Positions 33,139 to 41,810 of a stretch of DNA of 64,000 nt are shown piece after piece. The DNA is from Hyphomicrobiales bacterium. Lineage in GTDB: Bacteria; Pseudomonadota; Alphaproteobacteria; Rhizobiales; Beijerinckiaceae. The stretch covers positions 121,809 through 185,808 of the forward strand of contig UCLR01000036.1 of assembly GCA_900473415.1 (NCBI GenBank), written 5' to 3'. The notes beneath the pieces are model-generated. The model had not been told where the DNA came from, did not search any database, and was given only the letters and a program-made list of their open reading frames with translations. How positions within the stretch are numbered: the stretch's first letter is position 1; each line of letters starts with the position of its first letter. The position numbers and the translations under genes were made by a program.

Positions 33139-34107
33139 TCAATAGAGCCAATGGACCGGCGGGCTTCCGGCAACCGGCAACCTGATGGCACCGATCGCAT
33201 CGCCGAGCAGGCATCCGAGATAGCCCGTGCGGAGGCCGTAACCTCCGAAGGCGATGCTGGACAGGTTCCGGAGCTTGGCCGAAGGGTTCGAATCCATATG
33301 CGGTCGGCCGAGCGCGTTGGCTTCGAAGGCCTGCTCCACCCAAGCGACATGTTCGGCGCTGGTTTCGCTGAGGACGATGTCTACTTGGCCGCTGTCTGGA
33401 TCGAGCTTCATCAGCTGGTTCGAGATCACGCCTGCAATCCAGATCTTGCCCTCCGCGTCGAATGCGAGTCCATCGGGGAACTGGCCCCTGCCGAATTCGT
33501 GGACGACCTCCTTCGGTCCCAGGCTCGCATCTTCATGCAGGGCGAAGCGGCTGAGCCGCCGGCCGTAGGTCTCGTTCACATAGAGCCAGCGCCGGTCCGG
33601 CGAGATCTGGCATTCATTGGTGAAGCCGAGCCCATCGGCGATGATGCGCGCGCCCCTTTCATCCATCACGGCGATGAAGCCGCTGCGGGCGTCGTGACGA
33701 TAGTCGAGCGAGCGCGGCACCATGGTCGTAGAGACCGTCAGCCAAAGCCGGCCCAGATGGTCGCGCACCACGTAGTTCGACGGAGCGATCGGCACGCCGT
33801 CGACCTGCGTCCAGAAGGGCGAGACCTGCCCCTCGCGCGTAAGCCGCCAGACGCCGCCGATCTCGCTGCCGAGATTGGCGAGGAGGAAGGAGCCGTCCGG
33901 CTCCAGGGCGATGCCGTTCGGGCGCAGTCCCTCAGGCAGGTCGGCCGTTTGGCCGGTATAGAGCGCCTGCGAACCATCGGGCTTGAGATGCGCCACGCCG
34001 CCGCGCCAGTCGGCGGTGTAGAGATCGCCCTTTGCAGTGGCGAGCACGCATTCGGGGCGGCTGAGGCCGGAGCCCAGCAGGGTGACCTCGTCGAGAGAAA
34101 GCTTCAT
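33139..34107 (-). CDS. SMP-30/gluconolactonase-family protein, cytoplasmic
   Basis: A 322-residue six-bladed beta-propeller of the SMP-30/gluconolactonase family. It has repeats of the LYTADWRGGVAHLKPDG, NGIALEPDGSFLLAN and GLGFTNECQISPDRRWLYVNET type, the last supplying a metal ligand Asn, and FPDGLAFDAEGKIWIAGV with Asp. It lacks a signal peptide. It is the last gene of the TRAP operon, and its ATG overlaps the DctM stop by four bases. It probably hydrolyses a sugar lactone produced by the dehydrogenases of the operon. The metal ligands are partly readable, so catalytic activity is likely. Confidence 0.88.
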   Translation of the reverse strand: MKLSLDEVTLLGSGLSRPECVLATAKGDLYTADWRGGVAHLKPDGSQALYTGQTADLPEGLRPNGIALEPDGSFLLANLGSEIGGVWRLTREGQVSPFWTQVDGVPIAPSNYVVRDHLGRLWLTVSTTMVPRSLDYRHDARSGFIAVMDERGARIIADGLGFTNECQISPDRRWLYVNETYGRRLSRFALHEDASLGPKEVVHEFGRGQFPDGLAFDAEGKIWIAGVISNQLMKLDPDSGQVDIVLSETSAEHVAWVEQAFEANALGRPHMDSNPSAKLRNLSSIAFGGYGLRTGYLGCLLGDAIGAIRLPVAGSPPVHWLY

Positions 34108-35390
34108 CCGCGCATCAGCCAGACCAGAGCCATCGGGATCGCCTCGACATAGGTGACGAGGAACAGCACGCAGAGCGCCAGGACGAACATCGGGATGAGT
34201 TCGCGCGAGATCGCGACCATGCCGACCCGCGCGATCTTGGCCGCGACGAAGAGCGTGCCGCCGACTGGGGGCGTGTAGAGTCCGATCACCAGATTGAAGA
34301 CCATGATCAGGCCGAGATGGACCGGATCGATGCTGAAGGCCTTGGCGGTCGGGATGAAGAGCGGCGCCGTCAGCATCAGCGAGGGCAGGGGCTCGAGGAA
34401 GATCCCGACCAGGATCAGCGCGAGGTTGAGCAGGAACAGGAAGACGTATCGGTTCTCGGCGACATCAAGGATCGCCTGCGCCAGATTGGCCGGGATCTGC
34501 TCGACCGTGATCAGCCAGGAGAGCGCGCCAGTGGCGCCGACCACGAGCATGACGACGGCACTGGTCCGGAAGCTCTGCAGCAGCATGCCGGGAACCTGCG
34601 CCGGCCGGACCTCGCGATAGACGAAGAGTGCGAGGATCAGTCCGTAGAAGACAGCGACCGACGCCGCCTCGGTCGGCGTGAAAATCCCGCTCAGGATGCC
34701 GCCGAGGATGACGACCGGCATGCCGGACGCGGGCAGGATCGCCAGGAAGCTCTTCCCGATGTCGCGTCGGCTCGGCATCGTGCCGCCGAGATCGCAGCCA
34801 AGGGACCGGCCCTTCCAGACGCAGAGCAGGATCAGCACGAAGGCCAGGGTGAAGGCCGGGAACACGCCCGAGACGAGGAGCTCCCGGATCGAGACATTGC
34901 CGACGAAACCATAGACCAGCAGCGGGATCGAGAGCGGCATCAGCACGCCGATGGTGCCCGCTACCGCAATCAGCGCTGCCGCGAAGGCGCGCGGATAGCC
35001 CTGCTCGGCCATGCGCGGCACCATGATCGAGCCGATCGCGGCGGAATCCGCGACCGCCGAGCCGGAAACCGAGCCGAACATGGTGCAGGCTGAGACCGTG
35101 ACGACGCCGAGGCCGCCCGGCATGAAGGCGAGCAGCGAGCGCGCAAAGTCGATCAGCCGCTTGCCGACGCCGCCCTGGGTGATGAGCTCGCCGGTGAAGA
35201 TGAAGAGAGGGATCGCGGCGAGATGGAGCGGCTCGACGCTGGAGATATAGGACAGGAAGATGGCTTCGAGCGGGTAGCTCATGCCAAAGATTCCGATCGT
35301 CGCGACGGTGGTCAGCAGAAGGGCCCAGACCAGCGGCATGCCGAGCAGGGCGAGCGCGAAGAAGATCGCGCAAATGACGGCGAGCACCAT
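34104..35390 (-). CDS. TRAP transporter large permease, DctM subunit
   Basis: A 428-residue inner-membrane protein with about twelve hydrophobic helices. DctM-type marks are IPLFIFTGELITQGGVGKRLIDF, TMFGSVSGSAVADSAAIGSIMVPRM, the GFVGNVSIRELLVSGVFPA stretch and GGILSGIFTPTEAASVAV. The start at 35390 directly follows DctQ and gives the family's normal N-terminus; frames further upstream are not real. It forms the channel of a sodium-driven uptake system with DctQ and the binding protein DctP. Confidence 0.95.
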   Translation of the reverse strand: MVLAVICAIFFALALLGMPLVWALLLTTVATIGIFGMSYPLEAIFLSYISSVEPLHLAAIPLFIFTGELITQGGVGKRLIDFARSLLAFMPGGLGVVTVSACTMFGSVSGSAVADSAAIGSIMVPRMAEQGYPRAFAAALIAVAGTIGVLMPLSIPLLVYGFVGNVSIRELLVSGVFPAFTLAFVLILLCVWKGRSLGCDLGGTMPSRRDIGKSFLAILPASGMPVVILGGILSGIFTPTEAASVAVFYGLILALFVYREVRPAQVPGMLLQSFRTSAVVMLVVGATGALSWLITVEQIPANLAQAILDVAENRYVFLFLLNLALILVGIFLEPLPSLMLTAPLFIPTAKAFSIDPVHLGLIMVFNLVIGLYTPPVGGTLFVAAKIARVGMVAISRELIPMFVLALCVLFLVTYVEAIPMALVWLMRG

Positions 35391-35394
35391 GGCG

Positions 35395-35916
35395 TCAGTC
35401 CTGGAAGGCTTCTTGCGGGATCGGCTTGCCGCGGGCGAGCAGCACGGTCTCGTAGATGACGAAGACGAGCGCCAGCGCCGAGCCGACGGGCATGGCGAGA
35501 TATTGCAGGCCCATCGGGACATGCATCACGGTCAGCTCCTGGCCCATCGTGCTCTCGACGATGCCCCAGCCATAGCCGACGAGCAGGATCAGCAGCCCGA
35601 CGACACCGATGCGCGAGGTGATCTCGACCAATTTCTGCAGGCCCGGCGTCATCTTGTCGGTGAACTCGGTGATCCGCATATGGGCGCCTCGGCGAGCAGC
35701 CGAGGCGCCGCCGAGGAAGGTCGCCCAGAGCAGGACGAACTCGCCGAATTCGGTGTTCCAGGCGAGATCGCTGTTCAGCGCGAGGCGGGCCGCGACATTG
35801 GCGAACATCACGACGAGCAGCATCGCGGCCAGCAGCGTCAGTGCGAGATCGACCAGATCGCCGAGCCAGCGCAACGGCGCGGGCTCGGGCAGGTCGGGAC
35901 GATAGAGAAAGCGCAT
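35395..35916 (-). CDS. TRAP transporter small permease, DctQ subunit
   Basis: A 173-residue protein with four membrane segments, as in DctQ. The middle carries FGEFVLLWATFLGGASAARRGAHMRI, the usual DctQ loop pattern, where the W and RRGAH are conserved. It lies four bases before DctM and 30 bases after the binding-protein gene. It docks the binding protein to the large permease. Confidence 0.92.
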   Translation of the reverse strand: MRFLYRPDLPEPAPLRWLGDLVDLALTLLAAMLLVVMFANVAARLALNSDLAWNTEFGEFVLLWATFLGGASAARRGAHMRITEFTDKMTPGLQKLVEITSRIGVVGLLILLVGYGWGIVESTMGQELTVMHVPMGLQYLAMPVGSALALVFVIYETVLLARGKPIPQEAFQD

Positions 35917-35946
35917 GCCGGCCTCCGATCGAGCAGTCCGAAGCGT

Positions 35947-36963
35947 TCAGCCCATGCTCTTCCGGATCTCGGCGGCTTCGGCGAGCATCTGGTCCACCGC
36001 CGCCGCGCCGAACTCCTTGCGTGCGCGCTCCACGGCGCCGTCGCTCGCCTTGCGCCAGACCGACAGGTCGGGCTTGGCGATGATGGCGCCCTTGCCGGTC
36101 ATTTCGGTCAGCAGCTTCTCGTCATTGGCGCGGACCTCGCGACGGTTCCAGTCGCCGGCTTCCTTCGCGGCCTTGAATACGGCCTGCTGGTCGTCCGCCG
36201 ACATGCCCTTGAAGGTCCGCTCGGCCATGGCGAGCCAAAGCGGGGAATAGACGTGCTGGGACAGGGTGACGTGCTTCGCCACCTCGTAGAAGCGCTGCGA
36301 ATAGATCGTGTCGATCGGGTTCTCCTGACCCGAAACCGTGTTCTGCTGGATGCCGAGATAGACCTCGGTCACCGGCATGACGACCGGTGAGAAACCGATC
36401 GATTCCATGATCCAGCGGATCATCTCGACGGGGGCGATGCGCAGCTTCTTGCCCTTGGCGTCGGCCGGAGCGTTCAGCGGGAAGTTGGTCGTGAAGCTGC
36501 GGAACCCGGCCTCCCAATTGCCGATGACGCGCATGCCCTTTGCCGGCAAGAGATCGGCCTGTTGCTTGATGAATTTGGAGGTGTCGTAGAGCTTCCAGCC
36601 CTGCTCATAATTCTCGGCGAGATAGGGCAGGGCGATGAGCGACAGGTCCTTCACATGCGGGGTGAAGGTGACGACGCCGGTGACGGCGAAGTCGAGGCCG
36701 CCGAGCTGGAGCTGGTCGAGCGACTTGGGGTCGTTGGCGAGCTGGCCGGAATGGAAGACCTGCACCTTGTAGCGGCCGGAGGTGTATTTCTCGACCGCCG
36801 CCGCGAACATCTCAGCCGCCTGCTGGCGTGCCCCGACCGACGTATCCGTGTGGCTGAAGCGCAGCGTGCGCGCGCTCTGGGCGCGTGCGATGAAGGGAAA
36901 TCCGGTGACGGCGCCGCCGGCGAGCGCCGCCGAGGCCTTCAGAAGATGGCGTCTGTTCTGCAT
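35947..36963 (-). CDS. TRAP transporter solute-binding protein, DctP subunit
   Basis: A 338-residue periplasmic protein. The start has a Tat-like signal, NRRHLLKASAALAGGAVTGFPFIARA. The mature part shows FSHTDTSVGARQQAAEMFA, YTSGRYKVQVFHSGQLANDPKSLDQLQLGG and the KGKKLRIAPVEMIRWIMESIGFSPVVMP strand, which bears the arginine that typically binds the ligand carboxylate. QNTVSGQENPIDTIYSQRFYE follows. A carboxylic-acid ligand such as an aldonate or tartrate-like acid fits the operon. The ligand itself is inference. Confidence 0.94.
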   Translation of the reverse strand: MQNRRHLLKASAALAGGAVTGFPFIARAQSARTLRFSHTDTSVGARQQAAEMFAAAVEKYTSGRYKVQVFHSGQLANDPKSLDQLQLGGLDFAVTGVVTFTPHVKDLSLIALPYLAENYEQGWKLYDTSKFIKQQADLLPAKGMRVIGNWEAGFRSFTTNFPLNAPADAKGKKLRIAPVEMIRWIMESIGFSPVVMPVTEVYLGIQQNTVSGQENPIDTIYSQRFYEVAKHVTLSQHVYSPLWLAMAERTFKGMSADDQQAVFKAAKEAGDWNRREVRANDEKLLTEMTGKGAIIAKPDLSVWRKASDGAVERARKEFGAAAVDQMLAEAAEIRKSMG

Positions 36964-37043
36964 GGTTTCCTCCCTGGATTGTCGTTTCCTGCCAGCTGGG
37001 CGGCTTCGACGGCCGCCTTCTCGTGGTTCAGATCAGATCGGGT

Positions 37044-38063
37044 TCAGACGGCGATGAAGCGTCCCTCCTCGGCAGAGCGGTAGATCGCCTCCTCGATGGC
37101 GAGATTGCGCAGGTAGTCGCGGCCGGAATTGACCAGCGGGACACCTTTCGTCAGGTGATCGACGACATGCCGGCACTGGCCGTAGACGCAGTCGCCGCCA
37201 TAGCCGCGGTCCTGCCAGGCGTAGGTGTGCTCGCGCTCTTCGCTCCGTAGCGCGCGCAGGAACAGCCTGCCGTAGCCGTCGAGCCGCAGCACCCCGCGGT
37301 CACCTTCGACCAGCAGCACGCCGTTGGTCATGCGGGTATCCTCGGCCGGGTGGTCGACATGGCGGTTGCCGTCGAACAGGCCGGCCGCGCCGCTGGCGAA
37401 CTCGAAGATGACGAGTCCCGCGTCCTCGCCCTTGATCACGGGGTTGATCCGCCGCAGCCGCGCGAACACACCGGTCATCTCGCCCATCAGCTCGCGGAAG
37501 ACGTCGATCAGATGGATGCCGGTCTCGTGGATCAGGAAGCGCGGCATGCTCTGGAAATAGGGTTGGCGCGAGAGATAGGCCTCGGGCCCCTGGCCGTCGC
37601 CCGGACGGAGCCGGAAGTTGATGTTGAGGGGCGTGCCGATCGCGCCTGCCGCGACCAGCCGCTTCGCCTCGCTGAACCAGGGCATGAAGCGGAAGTTCTC
37701 GTGCACGGCCAGCATCGCATCGGCCCTGTCCGCGATCGCGACGATTTCCTGAGCTTCGTCGAACGTGGGCGCCAGCGGCTTCTGGCAGATCATCTTCACG
37801 CCGCGCCGCGCCGCGGCCTGGACCAGCGCGCGGTGGGTCGCGGGAGGGGTGACGATGTCGATGAGATCCGGCCGCACCGCGTCCAGCATCTGCTCGGCAT
37901 CGTCGAAGCCTCGCGCTCCGGCGAAGAGCGCCGCGGCCGCCTCGCGCTTCCCGGCGTCGCGATCGGCTACGCCGACGACGCGGACATCCTCCATCCGGCT
38001 CCAGGCATCCTGATGGAACCGGCTGAAATAGCCGCAACCCGCGATGGCGACAGCGAGCGTCAT
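37044..38063 (-). CDS. Gfo/Idh/MocA-family NAD(P)-dependent oxidoreductase
   Basis: A 339-residue dehydrogenase. The Rossmann fold opens TLAVAIAGCGYFSRFHQDAW (GxGxxxxxH), followed by DLIDIVTPPATHRALVQAAARRGVKMICQKPLAPTFDEAQ, where the KPLA lysine is the family's catalytic Lys. The C-terminal half has FLIHETGIHLIDVFRELMGE, with the His of the active site. Substrates are usually sugars or cyclitols. Its ATG overlaps the stop of the TtuC-like gene by four bases. Oxidation of a sugar to a lactone, opened by the SMP-30 protein at the operon's end, is a reasonable scheme. Confidence 0.92.
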   Translation of the reverse strand: MTLAVAIAGCGYFSRFHQDAWSRMEDVRVVGVADRDAGKREAAAALFAGARGFDDAEQMLDAVRPDLIDIVTPPATHRALVQAAARRGVKMICQKPLAPTFDEAQEIVAIADRADAMLAVHENFRFMPWFSEAKRLVAAGAIGTPLNINFRLRPGDGQGPEAYLSRQPYFQSMPRFLIHETGIHLIDVFRELMGEMTGVFARLRRINPVIKGEDAGLVIFEFASGAAGLFDGNRHVDHPAEDTRMTNGVLLVEGDRGVLRLDGYGRLFLRALRSEEREHTYAWQDRGYGGDCVYGQCRHVVDHLTKGVPLVNSGRDYLRNLAIEEAIYRSAEEGRFIAV

Positions 38064-39169
38064 TTCGGATCGGCTTTGCCGCTCTGGATCAGCTCGGCGA
38101 TGGTGCTGCCGATGTCGTGCGTGCCGTGGCGACCGCCGATATCGTAGCTGCGCAGGTTCATCTTGCCGAAGGCGTGGTCGACGCCGAGCTCGATCGCGCG
38201 CGCTGCATCGCGCGCCGCCGTGCTGCCGTGGCGCTCGCCCAGCCAGTCCAGCATCATGGCGGTCGAAAGGATCATGGCCGTCGGGTTCGCAATCCCCTTG
38301 CCGGCGATGTCCGGGGCCGTGCCGTGGCTCGGCTGGAACATGCCGTGAGCCGCGCCGATATCGGCCGAAGGCGCGAAGCCCATGCCGCCGATCAGCCCGG
38401 CGCCGAGATCGGAGAGGATGTCGCCGAACAGGTTTTCCATCGGCAGCACGTCGAAATCCCAGGGGCGACGCACCAAGTCGAGCGCCATGGCGTCGATGTA
38501 ATGGTGGCGCGCCTCGACATCCGGATGCTTCGCTGCCGTCTCGTAGAAGACCTTCCGCATGAAGGCGAAGGAGCGGAAGACATTGGCCTTGTCGACCAGG
38601 GTGACTCTACCGGGAGTGCCCCGCGTCTCACGCCGCCTGCGGGCGAGGCCGCAGCAGAACTCGGTCAGCTGCTCCGTGATCTTGCGGGTGATGACCTGGG
38701 TGTCGCGGGCTTCCTTGTCGTCGATCACCTCGCCCTTGCCGCGCGAGGCGAACATGCCCTCGGTCGACTCGCGCACGATGACGAAGTCGATGTCCTTCCA
38801 GCGCTCATGGGCCAGAACCGGCGGCGTGCCCGGGATCGCGCGGATCGGCCGGACGCCGGCGTAGAGGCCGAAGGCCATGCGGATATCGAGCTGGGGCGCG
38901 ATTTCGGTGCCGTCCGCGTAGCGGATATCGGGCCAGCCCATGGCGCCGAACAGGATCGCATCGGCCTTGCCGGCGCGCTCCATGCCGTCCTTGGGCAGGA
39001 TGGCGCCTGTCTCCTTGTAGTGATGCGCGCCGCCGGGGATGTGCTCGTTGCGGAAGGAGAGATCGAAACGCTTTTCGACGGCGCCGAGCACGGCGCTCGC
39101 GGCCTCCATGACTTCGATACCGATGCCTTCGCCGGGCATCACCGCGAGGTGAAAGGAGTTTGACGTCAT
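38060..39169 (-). CDS. Isocitrate/isopropylmalate-type dehydrogenase, tartrate dehydrogenase (TtuC) subgroup
   Basis: A 369-residue beta-decarboxylating dehydrogenase. The N-terminus reads LAVMPGEGIGIEVMEAASAVL. The phosphate/substrate region is FVIVRESTEGMFASRGKGE, and the metal site includes IDAMALDLVRRPWDFDVLPMENLFGDILSDLGAGLIGGMG. TSRG-type replacements of the usual serine point to tartrate/malate-like substrates. PSHGTAPDIAGKGIANPTAMIL is the NAD-binding part. It overlaps the regulator stop by four bases. The exact substrate is not known. Confidence 0.9.
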   Translation of the reverse strand: MTSNSFHLAVMPGEGIGIEVMEAASAVLGAVEKRFDLSFRNEHIPGGAHHYKETGAILPKDGMERAGKADAILFGAMGWPDIRYADGTEIAPQLDIRMAFGLYAGVRPIRAIPGTPPVLAHERWKDIDFVIVRESTEGMFASRGKGEVIDDKEARDTQVITRKITEQLTEFCCGLARRRRETRGTPGRVTLVDKANVFRSFAFMRKVFYETAAKHPDVEARHHYIDAMALDLVRRPWDFDVLPMENLFGDILSDLGAGLIGGMGFAPSADIGAAHGMFQPSHGTAPDIAGKGIANPTAMILSTAMMLDWLGERHGSTAARDAARAIELGVDHAFGKMNLRSYDIGGRHGTHDIGSTIAELIQSGKADPK

Positions 39170-39870
39170 AGCCGTTGGATTCCGTGTCGTTCGATGATGG
39201 CGGTGAGCTCGCGGCCGCCCCGCTTGCGGTGGGCGTGGTAGATCTCGCGGGCGCGCTCGACGTCACCTGCGAGGATGGCCTCGAGCACCGCGCGATGCTC
39301 GGCGGTGGACTGCACCGGCAGAGGGCGCAGCGAGAGCGTGAACATGCGAGCGCGATGGGCCTGGTCCCAGACCTGCATGATCATCGCCGCCAGGCGCCTG
39401 TTGCCGCAGAGCTTCGCGAGACTGAGATGGAAGGCCTCGTCAGCATTGGCCCAGGCCTGCAGGTCGGGCTCGCCCTCGAGCGCGGCCTCCATGGCGTCGC
39501 AGGAGGCGATCAGGCTTTCGAGCTCAGCCCGGCCCGGCCGGCGCGCGGCGAGCAGCTCGACGGCCGTCGGTTCGAGCGACATCAGCACTTCGTAGATTTC
39601 GCGCATGTCGTCGGGCGAGAGTGCCGAGATGCGCACGCCATGACGCGGGACGATCTCGAGCAGCCCCTCCTGCTGCAGCCGAACGAACGCCTCGCGCACC
39701 GGGGTGCGTGAGGCGTTCAGTTCGGCCGCGATCTCGCTTTCGAGGATCTGCGCCCCCGGGGGGTAGCGGTTGTCGAGGATCTGCTGCTTCAGTCGTGCAT
39801 AAACCGCATCCGTCGAACGCGGGGCTCGGCCGGTCGCTGCTGCCTGAGGCTGGTCCAAATCCATGCGCAT
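39166..39870 (-). CDS. GntR-family regulator, FCD subfamily, first gene of the TRAP operon
   Basis: A 234-residue regulator. The winged helix is VYARLKQQILDNRYPPGAQILESEIAAELNASRTPVREAFVRLQQEGLLEIVPRHGVRI. The FCD domain has DEAFHLSLAKLCGN, then EHRAVLEAILAGD and YHAHRKRGG, with the acid and histidines of the metal site. It starts the operon it presumably controls and overlaps the dehydrogenase by four bases, so regulator and enzymes are made from one transcript. A palindrome six bases upstream of the ATG is its likely operator. Confidence 0.93.
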   Translation of the reverse strand: MRMDLDQPQAAATGRAPRSTDAVYARLKQQILDNRYPPGAQILESEIAAELNASRTPVREAFVRLQQEGLLEIVPRHGVRISALSPDDMREIYEVLMSLEPTAVELLAARRPGRAELESLIASCDAMEAALEGEPDLQAWANADEAFHLSLAKLCGNRRLAAMIMQVWDQAHRARMFTLSLRPLPVQSTAEHRAVLEAILAGDVERAREIYHAHRKRGGRELTAIIERHGIQRL

Positions 39871-39875
39871 CCAAC

Positions 39876-39887
39876 AACGTATACATT
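39876..39887. promoter_or_regulatory. AACGTATACATT palindrome at the start of the TRAP operon
   Basis: A 12-base dyad with one mismatch (AACGTATACGTT would be perfect) lying only six bases upstream of the regulator ATG at 39870. FCD-type regulators commonly bind GTATAC-centred dyads. Its closeness to the ATG means either a very short leader or a true start a little further into the gene, for example the ATG at 39864. Confidence 0.5.
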
Positions 39888-40095
39888 AACAGATGCGTTA
39901 GAGGTACGGGCGCTGGACGCACTTGGCAAGCCCCCATCTGCGGGAAGAATGGTGGATGGCTCAGGGGGCTTGGATCCAGCAAGGGACGAAATGGCCGTCC
40001 GTCGTCGACGCCTCGGTGACGCGGCGACTGCCGCACCCCGGGCGTTACATCACCGCGCGTCCCGTTGGGCGCGACAATGGTGATCGATCTATTCG

Positions 40096-40824
40096 CTAGG
40101 GCATCGGCCCGAAGAGCGCGCCCGCATAGTCCTTCTGCGCTGGAAACGCGTAGGCTCCGCGTTTGCTCGTCTTGAGGCCCAGGCTCACCAGGGCCTCGGC
40201 CTGCTTGACGGCCGCAACCACGCCGTCGATGACCGGGACTGCGAATTGCTGCTGCAGCGAAGCCGCCAGATCGGCCATTCCCGCGCAGCCCAGCACGATC
40301 GCTTCGGCATGGTCCGCCTCGAGCGCCTGCACGATTTCTTCCTTGAGGCGCGGCACGGCGGATGAGCGCGGGTTCTCCAGTTCCAGCACCGGAATGCCGG
40401 CCGCCCGCACGCGCACCCGGCCGGCCATCCCATGGCGCGCCACCAGTTCCTCGATCGGGACACGTGCCCGCGCGTCCGTGGTCACGACCGAGATCCGCTT
40501 GGCGATGAAGCTCGCGAGCGACAATGCGGCCTCGCACAGGCCAAGCACCGGAATGGCGGACATCGCCCGAGCCGCATCGAGGCCGGTGTCGTCGAAGCAG
40601 CCGATGATGGCGGCGTCCGCGCCGGCGGCCTCGGCTTTCCGTAATGCCGCCAGCAGCCCCGGGACCGCCAGCGCCTCGTCGTAATAGCCTTCGATCGAAG
40701 CTGGTCCGATGGTCGCGGTGATCGCGTCGATCTCGGTCGAGGGGGCTGCAACGGCGGCTGCCGCCGCCGCCATCTTCCGCGTCATCGAGGCGGTGGTGTT
40801 CGGATTGATCAGGGCGATACGCAT
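40096..40824 (-). CDS. Hydantoin / Asp-Glu racemase family protein
   Basis: A 242-residue racemase-fold protein that opens RIALINPNTTASMT, as hydantoin racemases do. The two catalytic cysteines of the family are present as Cys76 (IIGCFDDTG) and Cys180 (VLGCAGMADL); hydantoin racemases have Cys76 and Cys181. The start at 40824 gives the standard N-terminus; the longer frame to 40908 runs into the ATPase gene. It is the last gene of the ABC/amidohydrolase operon, 14 bases after DppF. Racemising a cyclic or open ureide so that one isomer can be hydrolysed is a plausible job. Confidence 0.9.
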   Translation of the reverse strand: MRIALINPNTTASMTRKMAAAAAAVAAPSTEIDAITATIGPASIEGYYDEALAVPGLLAALRKAEAAGADAAIIGCFDDTGLDAARAMSAIPVLGLCEAALSLASFIAKRISVVTTDARARVPIEELVARHGMAGRVRVRAAGIPVLELENPRSSAVPRLKEEIVQALEADHAEAIVLGCAGMADLAASLQQQFAVPVIDGVVAAVKQAEALVSLGLKTSKRGAYAFPAQKDYAGALFGPMP

Positions 40825-40838
40825 GGGCTTCGTAACGC

Positions 40839-41810
40839 TCAGGCTGCGCGGTGGCAGGCGACCAGGCGCTCGTCCAGCGCTTCGAGAACGGGCGCAACCG
40901 CCGAACAATTCGGGACGGCGATCGGGCAGCGGGGATGGAACGCGCAGCCCGGCGGTGGGGCGATCGGGCTCGGCACCTCGCCGGACATCGGCTTGCGCTG
41001 CCGGTTCGGCTGCTCGACATCGGGGATCGTGTCGAGCAGGAGCCGCGTATAGGGGTGGCGCGGACGCTGGAAGATCGTCTCGGCCGGGCCACTCTCGACG
41101 AAACGGCCGAGATACATGATCGCCAGCTGGTCCGACATGTGGCGGACCACGGAGAGATTGTGGCTGATGAACAGGTAGGTCAGCCCGAATTCCTTTTGCA
41201 GCCTGACCATCAGGTTGAGGATCTGCGCCTGGACGGAGACGTCGAGCGCCGAGGTCGGCTCGTCGCAGACCAGGAAATCCGCCTCGGTGGCGAGCGCCCG
41301 GGCGATCGAGATGCGCTGGCGCTGCCCGCCGGAGAAGGCGTGCGGATAGCGCTCGGCATCACCCCGCGACAGGCCGACGATCTCGAGCAGGTCGCCGACG
41401 CGCTGGCTGACGGCGGCCTCGTCCGGCCGCAATCTCAGTTCGCGGATCGGTTCGGCGATGACGTCTCCCACGCGCCAGCGCGGGTTCAACGATGCGTAGG
41501 GGTCCTGGAAGATCATCTGCACCCGCGGTGGACCGAAACTGCCATCCGCGCGGTGGATGTCGTGGAAATGCAGGGCGCCTTCGGTCGGCCGCTGCAGGCC
41601 GACGACCATGCGCGCGAGCGTCGATTTCCCGCAGCCGGATTCACCGACGATGCTGAAGGTGGTGCCGCGCTCAACGGTGAAGGAAATGTTCTCCACCGCG
41701 CGCAGGATGCGCCGCGGCTCGTGCGCCAGCAGCCGGGTCAGTGCCGGTGGCGAAACGTCGAAGCGGCAGGAGGCGGCGGAGACGGTGAGGATCGGGCTCG
41801 GCTCAGGCAT
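40839..41810 (-). CDS. ABC transporter ATP-binding protein, DppF type
   Basis: A 323-residue ATPase. Walker A is GESGCGKSTLARMV, the Q-loop is QMIFQDPYASLNPRW, the signature is FSGGQRQRISIARALA and Walker B is FLVCDEPTSALDVS. The oligopeptide-type C-terminal cysteine segment CAFHPRCPIAVPNCSAV is present, as in DppF/OppF. Its start overlaps the DppD gene by eight bases. It belongs to the transporter encoded by DppA-, DppB- and DppC-type genes upstream. Confidence 0.95.
   Translation of the reverse strand: MPEPSPILTVSAASCRFDVSPPALTRLLAHEPRRILRAVENISFTVERGTTFSIVGESGCGKSTLARMVVGLQRPTEGALHFHDIHRADGSFGPPRVQMIFQDPYASLNPRWRVGDVIAEPIRELRLRPDEAAVSQRVGDLLEIVGLSRGDAERYPHAFSGGQRQRISIARALATEADFLVCDEPTSALDVSVQAQILNLMVRLQKEFGLTYLFISHNLSVVRHMSDQLAIMYLGRFVESGPAETIFQRPRHPYTRLLLDTIPDVEQPNRQRKPMSGEVPSPIAPPPGCAFHPRCPIAVPNCSAVAPVLEALDERLVACHRAA

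Noticed and set aside
39871..40095. Small gene between the TRAP operon and the racemase
   Set aside because: No frame with protein character; only the operator next to the GntR start is supported.
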